Positions 25,348 through 35,388 of a stretch of DNA of 64,000 nucleotides are shown here, piece after piece (the first letter of the stretch is position 1; each line of letters begins with the position of its first letter). The position numbers and the translations under genes were made by a program. The DNA is from Mucilaginibacter_A sp964236465 (GTDB lineage: Bacteria > Bacteroidota > Bacteroidia > Sphingobacteriales > Sphingobacteriaceae): assembly GCA_964236465.1 (NCBI GenBank), contig CAXSBZ010000016.1, forward strand, positions 7,497 to 71,496, read 5' to 3'. The notes beneath the pieces were generated by a model. That model saw only the letters and a program-made list of their open reading frames with translations. It did not search any database and had not been told where the DNA came from.

Positions 25348-27408
25348 TTAAAATTGCACGTGCACACCCGCAAACCAATTGCGCAGCGGCGCAACATTGT
25401 AATAGCGCAAACCAACGGCGTTTAGATCGTTTCCCAAGCTGTAATGCTGATTTAAAAGGTTATCAATCCCAGCAAAAATATTCAAACTGGTTTTTATGCT
25501 GAGGTTTTTATTCCAGCCAACTTTGGTTTGGATGAGGTGATAAGCGTTTGCAAAAGCCGTATTGCCATCATCTAACGGCAGGTGGGAAGTATAATTATGC
25601 TGCAAAAAGAAGTACAAGCGCGCTGGAAAATTGGCGTTTAGCTGGCTGACAGAAACCACATTTGGAACACCTGTCAGCTTGTTGCCCGAGTAATTTGCAC
25701 TTGCATTAAAATAATCCCGGAAACGGAACCTACTTAAAGTCAGGCTATTGCTAACGGATAAGCCTCTGAAAAAATTATTAGTATTTGCAGGGATAAGCTT
25801 AAAACTTGCCGAAGTTTCAATTCCAGTTTGATTAGTGCCGCCGGCGTTCAAATAATACTCGGTTCCGTCATCATTCAATCTTCGCACAATGGCATTGTTC
25901 AAACAGTAATAAAAAACAGAAGCATCCAGATTGAAGCGCGCATTGACACTTTGTTTCCGTAAGCCTATTTCATAATTCCAGCCTTTTTCAGCTTGCAAAT
26001 TATTGTTGATCTGGTGGCTTGTCGGCCGTACTTCTGCTGTAGCTGGTGTAGAATAACCACGGCTAACCGTGGCGCGCCAGGCAAAATCTTTAGTTATTTG
26101 GTAGGATAAGGCAACACGCGGCATCAGCACTGGTTTAAAACGATTGTTTCCGGCGGCCGAACCTGCATCCGTAAAATCGTACTGATATTTGTTCAAACTT
26201 AATGCTGTTTCTACATGTATTCTTTTGATGAATGTCGAAGCAAAACGTGTAAAATAAAAAGATTGTTTGGTTAGGATATTACTGGCTGTCTGCAAGTTAC
26301 CGCGTTCGCCTTTGTTGTTGTCGTAGTTATTGATGTTGGATCGGGTTTGCTGCATTTCCGTTCCTAAATCCAGGTTCCAATTCCAGTTATCAGTTTGTTT
26401 TTGTTGATTGCTCAACTCAAAATAAGTCCGCAAACCAATCGTGTTTTCCAGCCGCACTTCTTCATTGGTAATAAAAGGATTGTCGAAATTGGTGTGCATT
26501 CCGTAAACTGCAAACACGTGTTTTAAATTGGGCAAATAATAGGTTTCGTTGGATACACCGCCAAAAAGTGTTTTATTATAAACGGTGGCGTGCTGCCCAA
26601 CGGCTCCGGGAAGCGTTGCAGTTGCTGGCCGTGCAGCTTGTGGGTTGGTCAAATATTGTGATAAAGTTAAACCGCCTGGTGTTTGGTAATCCAGATCAGA
26701 ATAAAAAAGTAAAGCTTTCAATTGTCCGTTTGGCGCATATGTCCAGCTGTCGGATGTTTGCATAAAATTTCGTTTTAAAGCACTGTTTTGCCGGTAGCCA
26801 TCGGATTGTTGCCAGCTTTGGTTGATGTTGAGCTGGTTATTTTTCGATGCTTCTTTTATCGCTATATTTTCGTGATAGCTATTGTACGAACCGGCATCAA
26901 AACCAACCGAAGCTATACTTTGCTGCTGTCGCTTGCCAAAAGGATCAATCAAAACCACGCCGTTGGAATTGGCACCATACAAACTACCATCCGGGCCGCG
27001 CAAAACGGTGATGTTTTGGATCGAATTCAAATCCAGTAAATTCAAATACGTGTTTCCGCCGGCATCCGTCAGCGGAAATTCGTCCATATAAACTTTTATA
27101 TTTCTCACCCCAAAAGGCGAACGCAGCAAACTGCCGCGGATAGACAAGCGGTAGCTGCCCGGCGAGCGTTCTTCCATCCGAACGCCGGGAATGGTATTGA
27201 CGGCCGGAACGAGCGAGAAATTGGGCTGCATTTGTAGCTGCTGGAAACTAACGGTGCCAACTGCCGCCGGAACAGTTAGCAACGGCTGCTGACTGAGGTA
27301 GGCTTTGATCACCACTTCCGGCAGCTTTTTCAGGCTGTCGGTTTGCTGTGCGAAAGTCAGTTCATTAGCAAACGCGATGATTAAAAATAGTATAATTTTT
27401 TTATTCAT
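25348..27408 (-). CDS. TonB-dependent outer membrane receptor
   Basis: A 686-residue TonB-dependent transporter: signal peptide (1-20), a short TonB-box-like stretch (PEVVIKAYLSQQPLL), plug domain (VPAVNTIPGVRMEERSPGSYRLSIRG, then VLRGPDGSLYGANSNGVVLID) and a 22-strand-type barrel ending in an aromatic-rich strand (LRNWFAGVHVQF). The terminal Phe fits outer-membrane insertion. The substrate cannot be told; it resembles siderophore or metal receptors more than SusC. A dispersed element at 26849 is read antisense as IKEAS. A TAnnTTTG box (27472-27479, minus strand) lies 64 bases upstream. Confidence 0.92.
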   Translation of the reverse strand: MNKKIILFLIIAFANELTFAQQTDSLKKLPEVVIKAYLSQQPLLTVPAAVGTVSFQQLQMQPNFSLVPAVNTIPGVRMEERSPGSYRLSIRGSLLRSPFGVRNIKVYMDEFPLTDAGGNTYLNLLDLNSIQNITVLRGPDGSLYGANSNGVVLIDPFGKRQQQSIASVGFDAGSYNSYHENIAIKEASKNNQLNINQSWQQSDGYRQNSALKRNFMQTSDSWTYAPNGQLKALLFYSDLDYQTPGGLTLSQYLTNPQAARPATATLPGAVGQHATVYNKTLFGGVSNETYYLPNLKHVFAVYGMHTNFDNPFITNEEVRLENTIGLRTYFELSNQQKQTDNWNWNLDLGTEMQQTRSNINNYDNNKGERGNLQTASNILTKQSFYFTRFASTFIKRIHVETALSLNKYQYDFTDAGSAAGNNRFKPVLMPRVALSYQITKDFAWRATVSRGYSTPATAEVRPTSHQINNNLQAEKGWNYEIGLRKQSVNARFNLDASVFYYCLNNAIVRRLNDDGTEYYLNAGGTNQTGIETSASFKLIPANTNNFFRGLSVSNSLTLSRFRFRDYFNASANYSGNKLTGVPNVVSVSQLNANFPARLYFFLQHNYTSHLPLDDGNTAFANAYHLIQTKVGWNKNLSIKTSLNIFAGIDNLLNQHYSLGNDLNAVGLRYYNVAPLRNWFAGVHVQF

Positions 27409-27909
27409 TAAATGTCAAGATGGTTTTTTGTTGAGCTGAATTATCTGTGAAGGTGCAGGAATACTGAGGCGCAAATTTATCTAAATGCTTCTTTTATGCC
27501 CTAAATTTTGTTGAAGGGAGTTGAATATAATTTCGGATTCAAATCGATCAAAACCCTAATCAATTAATCGATTTTAAAAATATTCTGAATAAATGGCTGC
27601 CGATGAGCACTGCTATAAACAGCATTATGAGCCAAGTTGATTTGTATCCTTTTGTAATTACTTTCAAAGTAAGTTTCATCCATAAAGTTTGTTATCAAAG
27701 TTGGGTTTGATGATTTTATAGGGGGTAAAAGAAGTATTGGGGATAAGAAGTTATTTTGAAGGTTGCTAATTTAGTAATCTAAAATTCTGAGTAGCTTTAC
27801 GTACTAAGTCTATTTGAGTTTTACATTACCAACTTCTACAGACGATAAACCTAAGTCAAATTCTTATTTACGCTTTACCGAATTGGTTTAAACACTTTGT
27901 CAACTTATA
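27409..27909. other. 500-base intergenic region between divergent genes
   Basis: It contains the likely TonB-receptor promoter box (27472-27479, minus strand), a dispersed element on the plus strand (27487) and a variant on the minus strand (27726). No convincing gene or RNA was seen in the rest. Confidence 0.5.
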
Positions 27910-30714
27910 GTGGTTTTGAAACGAAATTTTAACTTTTACATCATAGTTTTCTTACTGCTACGCGGCAGTTTAATGTCATTTGCCCAGACCAATGACTTCA
28001 AAACTAATCTTAAAAAATTAAGCGTAACTTCCGACAACTTCAACCATGACAAAGCAACTGAAAAACTTTATTTACAGTTTGACAAATTAAACTATACTAT
28101 TGGTGATACCATTTGGTTTAAAGCCTATCTGCTCAATGCCACTTATTTAATACCTTCTGCCAAAAGCGGGATTTTACATATTGATATAGCCAACGACAGC
28201 AATAAAGTAATCAAGCAATTTATCCTACCGGTACAAAACGGGCTGACCTGGGGAAACATCAGCTTAAACGAAAAAGATTTTTTTGGCGGCACTTATACTA
28301 TTTATGCCTATACCAATTGGATGCGCAATTTTGGTGAGGATTGTTTTTATGCTAAACAAATTTATATAACCAGTGCCAATGAGCATGGCTGGCTGATTAA
28401 TACACAGATAAACGCCATCAATAGCAAGAACGAGATCAATGCAAGGTTAAAATTTATCAGCCCTGACAAAAGATCAATTGCTGATAGCCCTTTAAAATTA
28501 CAGGTAACAGCGGGAAACAAAAACTTGTACAAGCAGAAGTTGTCTACCGATTCTGGCGGGATACTGAATGTGCATTTTACAATACCCGAAAAGGTAACTA
28601 ACGTAGTCCTAATTGCCGAAGATGAAAAAAGGAGCAGAAAGGCAGTTATCCCAGTTACTTTAAACCTTGGGCAAAATGCCGACGTACAGTTTTTGCCCGA
28701 AGGCGGAAACTTAGTGGCTGGCCTTCCCGCCCATATTGGGTTCAAGGCAGTTGGCGAAGACGGAAAAGGCTTAAACATTTCAGGTATCATTGTTGACCAA
28801 AACCAAAAGCAGGTTGCTTCTTTTAAGTCCCTTCATTTAGGTATGGGAAGCTTTAACTTGAACATACAAGATGGGGAAAGCTATACAGCAAAAGTAACTT
28901 TACCAGGCGGGACAATAAAAATCTTTCCGTTACCGGAAATAAAAAAATCGGGCACTGTTTTAAGAGTAAAAAACCTTGCCGAAAGCGATTCGATTGAAGT
29001 ATTTGTTGCGGCAAGCAATGATATTGTCCAGTCTCATAACAGCTACTTTTTAATAGGCAAGTCCCGTGGCATTGTTTGTTATGCTGCCGTAATTAGTTTC
29101 AACAGCAACACGGCACGAAGGAACATTGCCAAAAACCTTTTTCCTTCCGGGATAGCCAATTTCACTTTGTTAAACACCAATCAGCAGCCTTTAAATGAAC
29201 GATTGGTTTTTATCGATCATCATGACGATCTTAACATTAAAGTTAGCACCAACAGGGCAAGTTATACCGCAAGGGACAGTGTGGCACTAAAGGTCAAAGT
29301 AACCGATTATGCAGGTAACCCAGTCCGTGGCAATTTCTCCCTTGCCGTTACTGATAACAAACAGGTGAAAGCAGATACTTTAAACAACGACAACATCCTT
29401 TCCCGTTTATTATTAACAGCAGATTTAAAAGGGTATATCGAAGAACCAGGTTATTACCTTCCTGCAAAAACGCCTGAAACTTCTTTGGCACTAGACAATT
29501 TGCTGCTGACACAAGGCTGGACAGGCTACAACTGGCAGCAGATACTGAACCCAAAGCCCAATTTGTACCAGCCGGAACAGGATTTTACAGTTAAAGGGAG
29601 CGTGTTTAATGTTTTTAACAAGCCAGTTAAAAGCACAAAAGTGCAAATGTTTTCAAAATCCCCTTTCCTGTTGCTGGACACCGTTACCAATGAGGAAGGC
29701 AAGTTTGCCTTTCACCACCTGCCTATCATTGATACGCCTGTTTTTGTAATCAAAGCCGTAAACAAAAGCGGGAAAAGTTTTAACGTTGGCATTCGGGCAG
29801 ACGAAACACCACCACCTATTTTTACGAAAATATCTGCTCCGCCTCTTTTGCCCTGGTATGTTAACAGCGATACCACTTTACTAAATTATACCAGGCATGA
29901 AATAGTACGCCAGCAACAGCCTTTCCTACCGCTGCCCGGAGTACACATCTTGAAAGAAGTTAACATCACCGCCAGAAAAACCATAAAAGGCTCCCAAAAT
30001 TTAAACGGCACGGGAAATGCAGACGTTATTATTGATGAAAAAGAACTGGAAAAAGCGGGCAAAAAGAGTTTTCTGCAATTGTTGGAAGAAAAAGTAAAAG
30101 GGTTTAGGGTGGGATCGTTTACTGATTTAGGTCGTGCCCGCGATGATAGAACTGTTTATTGGTATTTCGTTAAAGACAAATGGCCTATAATTATTGTTGA
30201 TGGTGTACGTTTGAGTGAATTTTATGAAGTTTCTAACAACTATGTACAAGATTTTTTGAAGTTGAATAATTATTTAAAGGAGTATAACGCAGAAGATATA
30301 AAAGGTATTGAGGTAAATTTTTCCGGTAAATATAGTTCCAATTATATCAGAAGATTTATGGAGCCTGGCTCTTGGGACCCTGTAAAAATAGATTACGTAT
30401 TTATCGAAATTACCACCCGTGGCGGTCATGGCCCTTTTATAGACAACACACCTGGCATGTTTTTGTACAAACCTTTGGCCTTAAGCTTGCCCAAGCAATT
30501 TTATAAACCGAAGTATACTGTAAAAGATGCAAAACATCTTGAAGATTTTCGTTCGACAATTACCTGGGAACCTAATCTAGTTACCGATAAAAACGGTATG
30601 GCAACCATATCTTTTTATACTGCTGACCAGCCTTCTACCTATACTTTGATCTTAAATGGCAGTGATCTAAATGGTAACTTGGGCTTTAAAACCGGGCAGA
30701 TCAGTATAAAATAA
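27910..30714 (+). CDS. Large exported MG2/carboxypeptidase-regulatory-like protein with TonB-plug-like C-terminal part
   Basis: A 934-residue protein starting at GTG 27910 (or TTG 27916), with signal peptide ending in SFAQ. Residues 45-130 (TEKLYLQFDKLNYTIGDTIW) resemble the alpha-2-macroglobulin MG2 domain. A carboxypeptidase-regulatory beta-sandwich (FTVKGSVFNVFNKPVKSTKV) lies near 560, and near 695-760 a plug-like segment (DVIIDEKELEKAGKKSFLQL). Such proteins are common in Bacteroidota; their role is unknown but they are predicted to be in the cell envelope. Only one dispersed-element core (28816) lies inside. Confidence 0.7.
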   Translation: MVLKRNFNFYIIVFLLLRGSLMSFAQTNDFKTNLKKLSVTSDNFNHDKATEKLYLQFDKLNYTIGDTIWFKAYLLNATYLIPSAKSGILHIDIANDSNKVIKQFILPVQNGLTWGNISLNEKDFFGGTYTIYAYTNWMRNFGEDCFYAKQIYITSANEHGWLINTQINAINSKNEINARLKFISPDKRSIADSPLKLQVTAGNKNLYKQKLSTDSGGILNVHFTIPEKVTNVVLIAEDEKRSRKAVIPVTLNLGQNADVQFLPEGGNLVAGLPAHIGFKAVGEDGKGLNISGIIVDQNQKQVASFKSLHLGMGSFNLNIQDGESYTAKVTLPGGTIKIFPLPEIKKSGTVLRVKNLAESDSIEVFVAASNDIVQSHNSYFLIGKSRGIVCYAAVISFNSNTARRNIAKNLFPSGIANFTLLNTNQQPLNERLVFIDHHDDLNIKVSTNRASYTARDSVALKVKVTDYAGNPVRGNFSLAVTDNKQVKADTLNNDNILSRLLLTADLKGYIEEPGYYLPAKTPETSLALDNLLLTQGWTGYNWQQILNPKPNLYQPEQDFTVKGSVFNVFNKPVKSTKVQMFSKSPFLLLDTVTNEEGKFAFHHLPIIDTPVFVIKAVNKSGKSFNVGIRADETPPPIFTKISAPPLLPWYVNSDTTLLNYTRHEIVRQQQPFLPLPGVHILKEVNITARKTIKGSQNLNGTGNADVIIDEKELEKAGKKSFLQLLEEKVKGFRVGSFTDLGRARDDRTVYWYFVKDKWPIIIVDGVRLSEFYEVSNNYVQDFLKLNNYLKEYNAEDIKGIEVNFSGKYSSNYIRRFMEPGSWDPVKIDYVFIEITTRGGHGPFIDNTPGMFLYKPLALSLPKQFYKPKYTVKDAKHLEDFRSTITWEPNLVTDKNGMATISFYTADQPSTYTLILNGSDLNGNLGFKTGQISIK

Positions 30715-30854
30715 CCGAAAGATAAACGATATGAGTTACCTCTTGCAAAATATATAAAATTGATTACTAAAACATTTTAAGGAAGCAACCAGAATAAAAA
30801 AGCAGCTTTAAAGTTCTTAGCAGCAGTATCAGTAATGATTAAACTCTGCCCTTA

Positions 30855-31487
30855 CTACAACACCTTTTCGCGTATTTCCCGCGAAATTTCCCGCGTAACC
30901 TTGATAATATCCTCCGCAACTTGTGTATTGTTAACCACCACTTTATCACAAACTAGTTTATACGGCAGTAAATATTCCTGGTAAGCGGGCATCACATGGT
31001 TGATCCATTTGTAGCGCACATCTTCTTCCGAATAACCGCGTTCCAGCAAATCACGTTTTAAGCGGCGGTGCAGGGCAATTTCTTCTTCACTTTCGATAAA
31101 AATCTTCATGTCCAACATATCCGCCAAAAATTTAAAATGCAGGATAAACAAACCTTCAATAATAATCACCGGTGCCGGTTTGATCTCCAGTATTTTGGGC
31201 ACGGCTGCGGCATTGTTAAAAGTATATTCCTTTTTAAAAACCGTTTCGTGGTTCAGCAGTTTTTGTGCATCGGCCATAAAAGCTTCAGCATCAATGGTTT
31301 TTGGCAGATCAAAATTGTATAACTTATTTTCTTCCGCTGTCATTCCTTTAGCAACCGGAATGTAGTAATCATCCTGGGAAATCAGGCAAATTTCCTTTGC
31401 AGAAAAATGTAGTAAAAAACAGTTTAAAAAAAAAGTTTTGCCGGAGCCGCTGCCACCGGCAATACCAATTACATAAGGCTTGGTCAT
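30855..31487 (-). CDS. udk: Uridine kinase
   Basis: A 210-residue nucleoside kinase that phosphorylates uridine and cytidine for pyrimidine salvage. The P-loop GIAGGSGSGKTFF is at 8-20, the substrate motif QDDYY follows near 40, and NFDLPKTID and the lid region RRLKRDLLERG are present. Its ATG overlaps the TAA of the upstream LysM gene by one base, so the two genes are translationally coupled. Confidence 0.93.
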   Translation of the reverse strand: MTKPYVIGIAGGSGSGKTFFLNCFLLHFSAKEICLISQDDYYIPVAKGMTAEENKLYNFDLPKTIDAEAFMADAQKLLNHETVFKKEYTFNNAAAVPKILEIKPAPVIIIEGLFILHFKFLADMLDMKIFIESEEEIALHRRLKRDLLERGYSEEDVRYKWINHVMPAYQEYLLPYKLVCDKVVVNNTQVAEDIIKVTREISREIREKVL

Positions 31488-32431
31488 TATGGGTTTGGGC
31501 TGCCGTAGCTCATCGTTACATAAAACCGTTTATCAATCGCGCCGAGCGATTGCGCTACATCTTTCGTCATCACCACAATTGCGTCTTTATTGGTTTCATT
31601 TTCCGTAAAACTGCCCACTACTTTTGCAAATGTCGTTTTGTTGGTGTTCGGGTTGGTAATCCTGATGATCGTCCCAATAGGAGCGGTTCTGTGCAACACA
31701 TATTTCTTTTTTGGGTCCAAGTTTGGATCGTCTAACCAAACAGCTGCACCTTTTTCATTTTTCTCCGTCAGGCCGTAGCGGTTGTTTGGCAAGCGGCGGT
31801 TAGAACTGTCTGAAGTTGTAACAATCCGCGTAGAATCCTTACGCATTGTATTATCTCTTGCAGCGGTTGTAGTTTCAACCGGCGTAGTAATCACCGGTGC
31901 CGGAACAGGCTGCGCTTCTTCATGTTTAATACGGAGAATTTGCCCAGCTGATAAGTTGCTGCTTTTCAAATTATTATAGCTAATAATATCATCAACTTTC
32001 ACTTGGAAACGACGCGAAATAGCGTAAAGCGTTTCTCCGGCAGAAACTTTATATTGTGTATATTCCGAATTGTTATTGTTTGCAGGAACGTTATCTGCAA
32101 TAGTTGTACTGGTTTTCTGCAGGTTTGTATTTTGGGTCGATGCTGTTTTTACCGGGGTAAAATTGGTGTTGAACGGCCGGTCGGTTGGCACTTTGATGAT
32201 CGCACCAATCTGCATTTTGGCGTTGTTGTTGTAATCAATGATGTCTTTTGGCCGCACATTGTAACGCCTTGCGATAGAATAATAATTATCTTTCGGGTCT
32301 AATTTGTGCAGGATGATCATCTTGCCATTCTGGTTTTCGACACCAACAGAATCGGCCAAAGGTTTGGCAAAAAGCGAATTGGAAACGCCAATTACCAATA
32401 GCAGGATGGATAAATATTTGATTTTTATCAT
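31487..32431 (-). CDS. Secreted LysM protein with double-psi-barrel-like C-terminal domain
   Basis: A 314-residue exported protein: signal peptide (1-22), LysM domain 1 near 40-80 (NYYSIARRYNVRPKDIIDYN), LysM domain 2 near 125-170 (YKVSAGETLYAISRRFQVKV), a Thr/Pro-rich linker and a C-terminal domain (HRTAPIGTIIRITNPNTNKT) resembling RlpA-type double-psi barrels. It probably binds peptidoglycan in the periplasm. Between the LysM domains an element (32143) is read antisense as NFTPVKTAST. It overlaps udk by one base. Confidence 0.82.
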   Translation of the reverse strand: MIKIKYLSILLLVIGVSNSLFAKPLADSVGVENQNGKMIILHKLDPKDNYYSIARRYNVRPKDIIDYNNNAKMQIGAIIKVPTDRPFNTNFTPVKTASTQNTNLQKTSTTIADNVPANNNNSEYTQYKVSAGETLYAISRRFQVKVDDIISYNNLKSSNLSAGQILRIKHEEAQPVPAPVITTPVETTTAARDNTMRKDSTRIVTTSDSSNRRLPNNRYGLTEKNEKGAAVWLDDPNLDPKKKYVLHRTAPIGTIIRITNPNTNKTTFAKVVGSFTENETNKDAIVVMTKDVAQSLGAIDKRFYVTMSYGSPNP

Positions 32432-32440
32432 TTCTAACGA

Positions 32441-33202
32441 TTAATTTAAGTTCAAAACTTTCAGCGTAAGTTTATTTTTAAGGTAGATCAGCTGATTTTT
32501 AACCATAATAAACGCTTCCGGCTGCAACTTTTGTATGTTTTCGTTCAATAAATCCTGGTAAACAATCACCTCATTTTCGATGATAAAAAGCTGCTGCTGC
32601 AAAGCACCGTTTTTTTGTGTGTGCAAAGATATAATTAAGTACGGATTGTAATTTAAACAGCTAATTTCTCCGATAATCGTTTCCGGGATCCAATCAGCCA
32701 AGTTTTGAGGCGGTAAAAGAAGCATCAGCGGATTTTGTATTTGTTGAAAATCATCAGTCAAATCAGCTGGTTTTTGCAGAACCTGGCCGGTTTGATAATC
32801 CAGCAAAACTATTTTTTTGGTTTGAAAACGTTGGTCCGCAGCCAGCAAACCTGCCGTTGTAAAAGCTTCCGCAGAAAAATTATAATCAGCCCAAACCTGC
32901 TTCCCCGAAAAAGCATCCAAAGCAATAATAGCTTTATGTTCAGGGCTTTGTGCCGATTTATAACCATGTAAAAACAGCATCCCGCACCGGCCGCCTTCCA
33001 TTCCGGCCAGCCATTTCTCTTCCAGAATTAATTTCTCAAAATAAATTTCTCCTGTTTTCAAGTCGAAGGAAGAAAATGTAGCTGTATGGTTTTCAGTGTT
33101 TCGGGTTTCAACAAAAAGGAGTTCCGATTTTGGGTCGATTTCTAATTTCCAGATCAAGCCAAAAAAAGTATGATCAATAATAGGGTTTAAGTTGATTGAC
33201 AT
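32441..33202 (-). CDS. DUF4905 family protein
   Basis: A protein of 253 residues from ATG 33202 (MSINLNPIIDHTFFGLIWK); the frame extends to 33301, but that part has Cys-rich non-homologous sequence. The repeating strand pattern with FSSFDLKTGEIYFEKL and ALDAFSGKQVWADYN suggests a beta-propeller fold (inference). The function is unknown and the family is restricted to Bacteroidota. It ends 10 bases before the LysM gene start. A full dispersed element (32714) gives LMLLLPPQNLA, closely matching the MLLLPHQNL made by another copy in lpxK. Confidence 0.72.
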   Translation of the reverse strand: MSINLNPIIDHTFFGLIWKLEIDPKSELLFVETRNTENHTATFSSFDLKTGEIYFEKLILEEKWLAGMEGGRCGMLFLHGYKSAQSPEHKAIIALDAFSGKQVWADYNFSAEAFTTAGLLAADQRFQTKKIVLLDYQTGQVLQKPADLTDDFQQIQNPLMLLLPPQNLADWIPETIIGEISCLNYNPYLIISLHTQKNGALQQQLFIIENEVIVYQDLLNENIQKLQPEAFIMVKNQLIYLKNKLTLKVLNLN

Positions 33203-33302
33203 CGTGATACAATGTAGAAAAAAGTGGTTCACCGTGCAAACCGTACACGATGTTAGTTTTAGGTTGCGGCTTTTACATTTACATAATACTTCTTTTATCA
33301 CC

Positions 33303-33338
33303 TAAAAAACCTCGTCTTGGCAAGCGAGGTTTTTTGTT
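33303..33338 (-). terminator. Intrinsic terminator downstream of the UbiD-family gene
   Basis: The stem AAAACCTCG / CGAGGTTTT with a short internal loop is flanked by A and T runs and can work in both directions. It lies between the UbiD-type gene (ending 33371) and DUF4905. It is itself bracketed by two inverted dispersed elements (33288 plus strand, 33360 minus strand). Confidence 0.85.
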
Positions 33339-33370
33339 TTGTTAAAGCTTTTATGCCGATAAAAGAAGCA

Positions 33371-35281
33371 TCACTCCATAATTACCGCGCCGCCTTTGTA
33401 CAACTGTTTTTGGTATTTTAAAGAAGGCGATTTGATAAACTCACCTAAACCGAGTCGCGGCCACATTTCGTCCACTTTTTCAATTACTTCGGTGGTGTTG
33501 GCCAGGATATTTGGCCAGTCGCGTTCAAAACCATCCAATTCTTTTGTTTTCCGTGTACCGTCAAAACCGATGTGCGAAAGGCTTTTGTTATTCTTAGATT
33601 TCACTACAAAAGCATCACGTTTCGGGTCGATGTTGTTTGAAAACCGCCAAACAGCATCTCCGGTATCCGAAATATCGATGGTGTGATCCAGATAAATAAC
33701 CACTTTTACTTCATCCAATAAACCTTGTTTAAACAAGTTTCGGTTAAGGTTTTCAATTTGCTCCGGTTCCGTTTTTTCTACCGAAATAAAAATCAGCGAA
33801 ATGCCCAAAGCCAGCAAAGAATCATTGATGTCCGCAATGGCCGGGTTTTGAACTTTGATCGCTTCTTTGTTTAGTGCCGATACTGTTTTTATCGATACTT
33901 TTTCATCGTCTGTTCTTAATTCTTCTGGAAGTTTTTTGGTGGCGTCGATCCCCATTTTTCCGCCAAAAGAAGCTTTGGAGCAGGAATGATCAAGCACATC
34001 CATCGGGCCGGAAGTAAAAATAAAGTCTTGCTGCGGATCCACATTTTCGGAAACGTAGCGGGCAACTGCTGCGTTATCATGAATGTTTACGTCTTCATCC
34101 ACAATCACGATCATTTTGGTAAACATCATTTGCCCTGCGCCCCAAAGCGAATTCATCACTTTCATCGCTTGTCCGGGATAATCTTTTTTGATTTTTACAA
34201 TAGCCAGATTGTGGAACACGCCTTCCATCGGCAAAACCATATCTACAATTTCCGGCACCATTGTCATTTTAATTGGGGCGAGAAAAATCCGTTCGGTCGC
34301 TTTGCCAATCCAGGCATCTTCCTGCGGCGGGATGCCAACGATTGTTGCCGGATAAACCGCGTTTTTTCGATGTGTAATAGCCGTAATATGAAATTTCGGG
34401 TACCAATCCGCCAAGGAATAATAACCGGTATGATCGCCAAACGGGCCTTCCCAAATGTAATCTTCTTCTGGGTCAACGTAACCTTCAATAATAAAATCAG
34501 CATCCGCCGGAACTTGTACATCCTGCGTTAAACATTGCACTAATTCTACTTTTTTCTTTCGAAGGAAACCGGCCAACATATATTCGTCAATTCCATCAGG
34601 AAGGGGAGCAGTGGCGGCGTAAGTATAAACCGGATCGCCGCCTAAAGCCACGGCAATCGGCATTTTTTGACCTAATTTTTTGTATTCCTGAAAATGGCGT
34701 GCCGAAACTTTGTGTTTATGCCAGTGCATTCCGGTTAAAGTCGATTCAAAAACTTGCATCCGGTACATGCCCACGTTTCGGATACCGGTTAAAGGGTCTT
34801 TGGTATGGATAACGGGCAGCGTAACAAAAGGGCCGCCATCTTCCGGCCAGCAGGTTAAAACCGGTAGTTTGGTCATGTCAGGATTTGTCATCACTACTTC
34901 CTGGCAGGCGCCTTTTCCGGAAATGGTTTTTGGCATCCAAGAAGAAATCTGGCCTAATTTGGGCAGCATTTTCAGCTTATCCAAAATGCTGTCTTTCGGG
35001 CCGGTCAATGTTTTAAACAACCCTTCGATTTCTTTTGAAATATCATCCATCGATTCTACACCCAAAGCCATGCACATGCGCTTGTAATTGCCCATGGAAT
35101 TAATCAAAACAGGGAAATCATAACCTGTATTTTCAAACAGCAAAGCCGGGCCGTACTGCTTAGAAATACGGTCTGTAATTTCTGTGATCTCTAATTTAGG
35201 GTCAACTTTTTCTTTGATTCGAACCAGTTCTCCCGCTTTTTCGAGTGTATCTATAAAGTGTTGTAGGTTTTTATAAGCCAT
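33371..35281 (-). CDS. UbiD-family prenylated-FMN decarboxylase (menaquinone/aromatic type)
   Basis: A 636-residue member of the UbiD family, which uses prenylated FMN to remove carboxyl groups from aromatic acids. Start MAYKNLQHFIDTLEKAGELV and the blocks EDYIWEGPFGDHTGYY and IVGIPPQEDAWIGKATERIF are characteristic. In Bacteroidota such proteins are usually assigned to menaquinone biosynthesis; I cannot confirm the substrate. The UbiX partner is not in the window. An in-frame sister-form element (33883, antisense) gives SIKTVSAL, and another element (33360) starts immediately after the stop. Confidence 0.9.
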   Translation of the reverse strand: MAYKNLQHFIDTLEKAGELVRIKEKVDPKLEITEITDRISKQYGPALLFENTGYDFPVLINSMGNYKRMCMALGVESMDDISKEIEGLFKTLTGPKDSILDKLKMLPKLGQISSWMPKTISGKGACQEVVMTNPDMTKLPVLTCWPEDGGPFVTLPVIHTKDPLTGIRNVGMYRMQVFESTLTGMHWHKHKVSARHFQEYKKLGQKMPIAVALGGDPVYTYAATAPLPDGIDEYMLAGFLRKKKVELVQCLTQDVQVPADADFIIEGYVDPEEDYIWEGPFGDHTGYYSLADWYPKFHITAITHRKNAVYPATIVGIPPQEDAWIGKATERIFLAPIKMTMVPEIVDMVLPMEGVFHNLAIVKIKKDYPGQAMKVMNSLWGAGQMMFTKMIVIVDEDVNIHDNAAVARYVSENVDPQQDFIFTSGPMDVLDHSCSKASFGGKMGIDATKKLPEELRTDDEKVSIKTVSALNKEAIKVQNPAIADINDSLLALGISLIFISVEKTEPEQIENLNRNLFKQGLLDEVKVVIYLDHTIDISDTGDAVWRFSNNIDPKRDAFVVKSKNNKSLSHIGFDGTRKTKELDGFERDWPNILANTTEVIEKVDEMWPRLGLGEFIKSPSLKYQKQLYKGGAVIME

Positions 35282-35341
35282 AATTTTTTACGTTCTGCTA
35301 AGGTCAGACTAATTGGCGATACTTCTTTTATGCCATAAAAA

Positions 35342-35366
35342 AAGCCGCTGTTTTTGACAGCGGCTT
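35342..35366 (-). terminator. Intrinsic terminator downstream of the FadL-like porin gene
   Basis: The 9-bp stem AAGCCGCTG / CAGCGGCTT with a 7-base loop is followed on the minus strand by TTTTTTT. It overlaps the tail of the dispersed element at 35321. Confidence 0.85.
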
Positions 35367-35388
35367 AACATTCAATCAAATTATATTT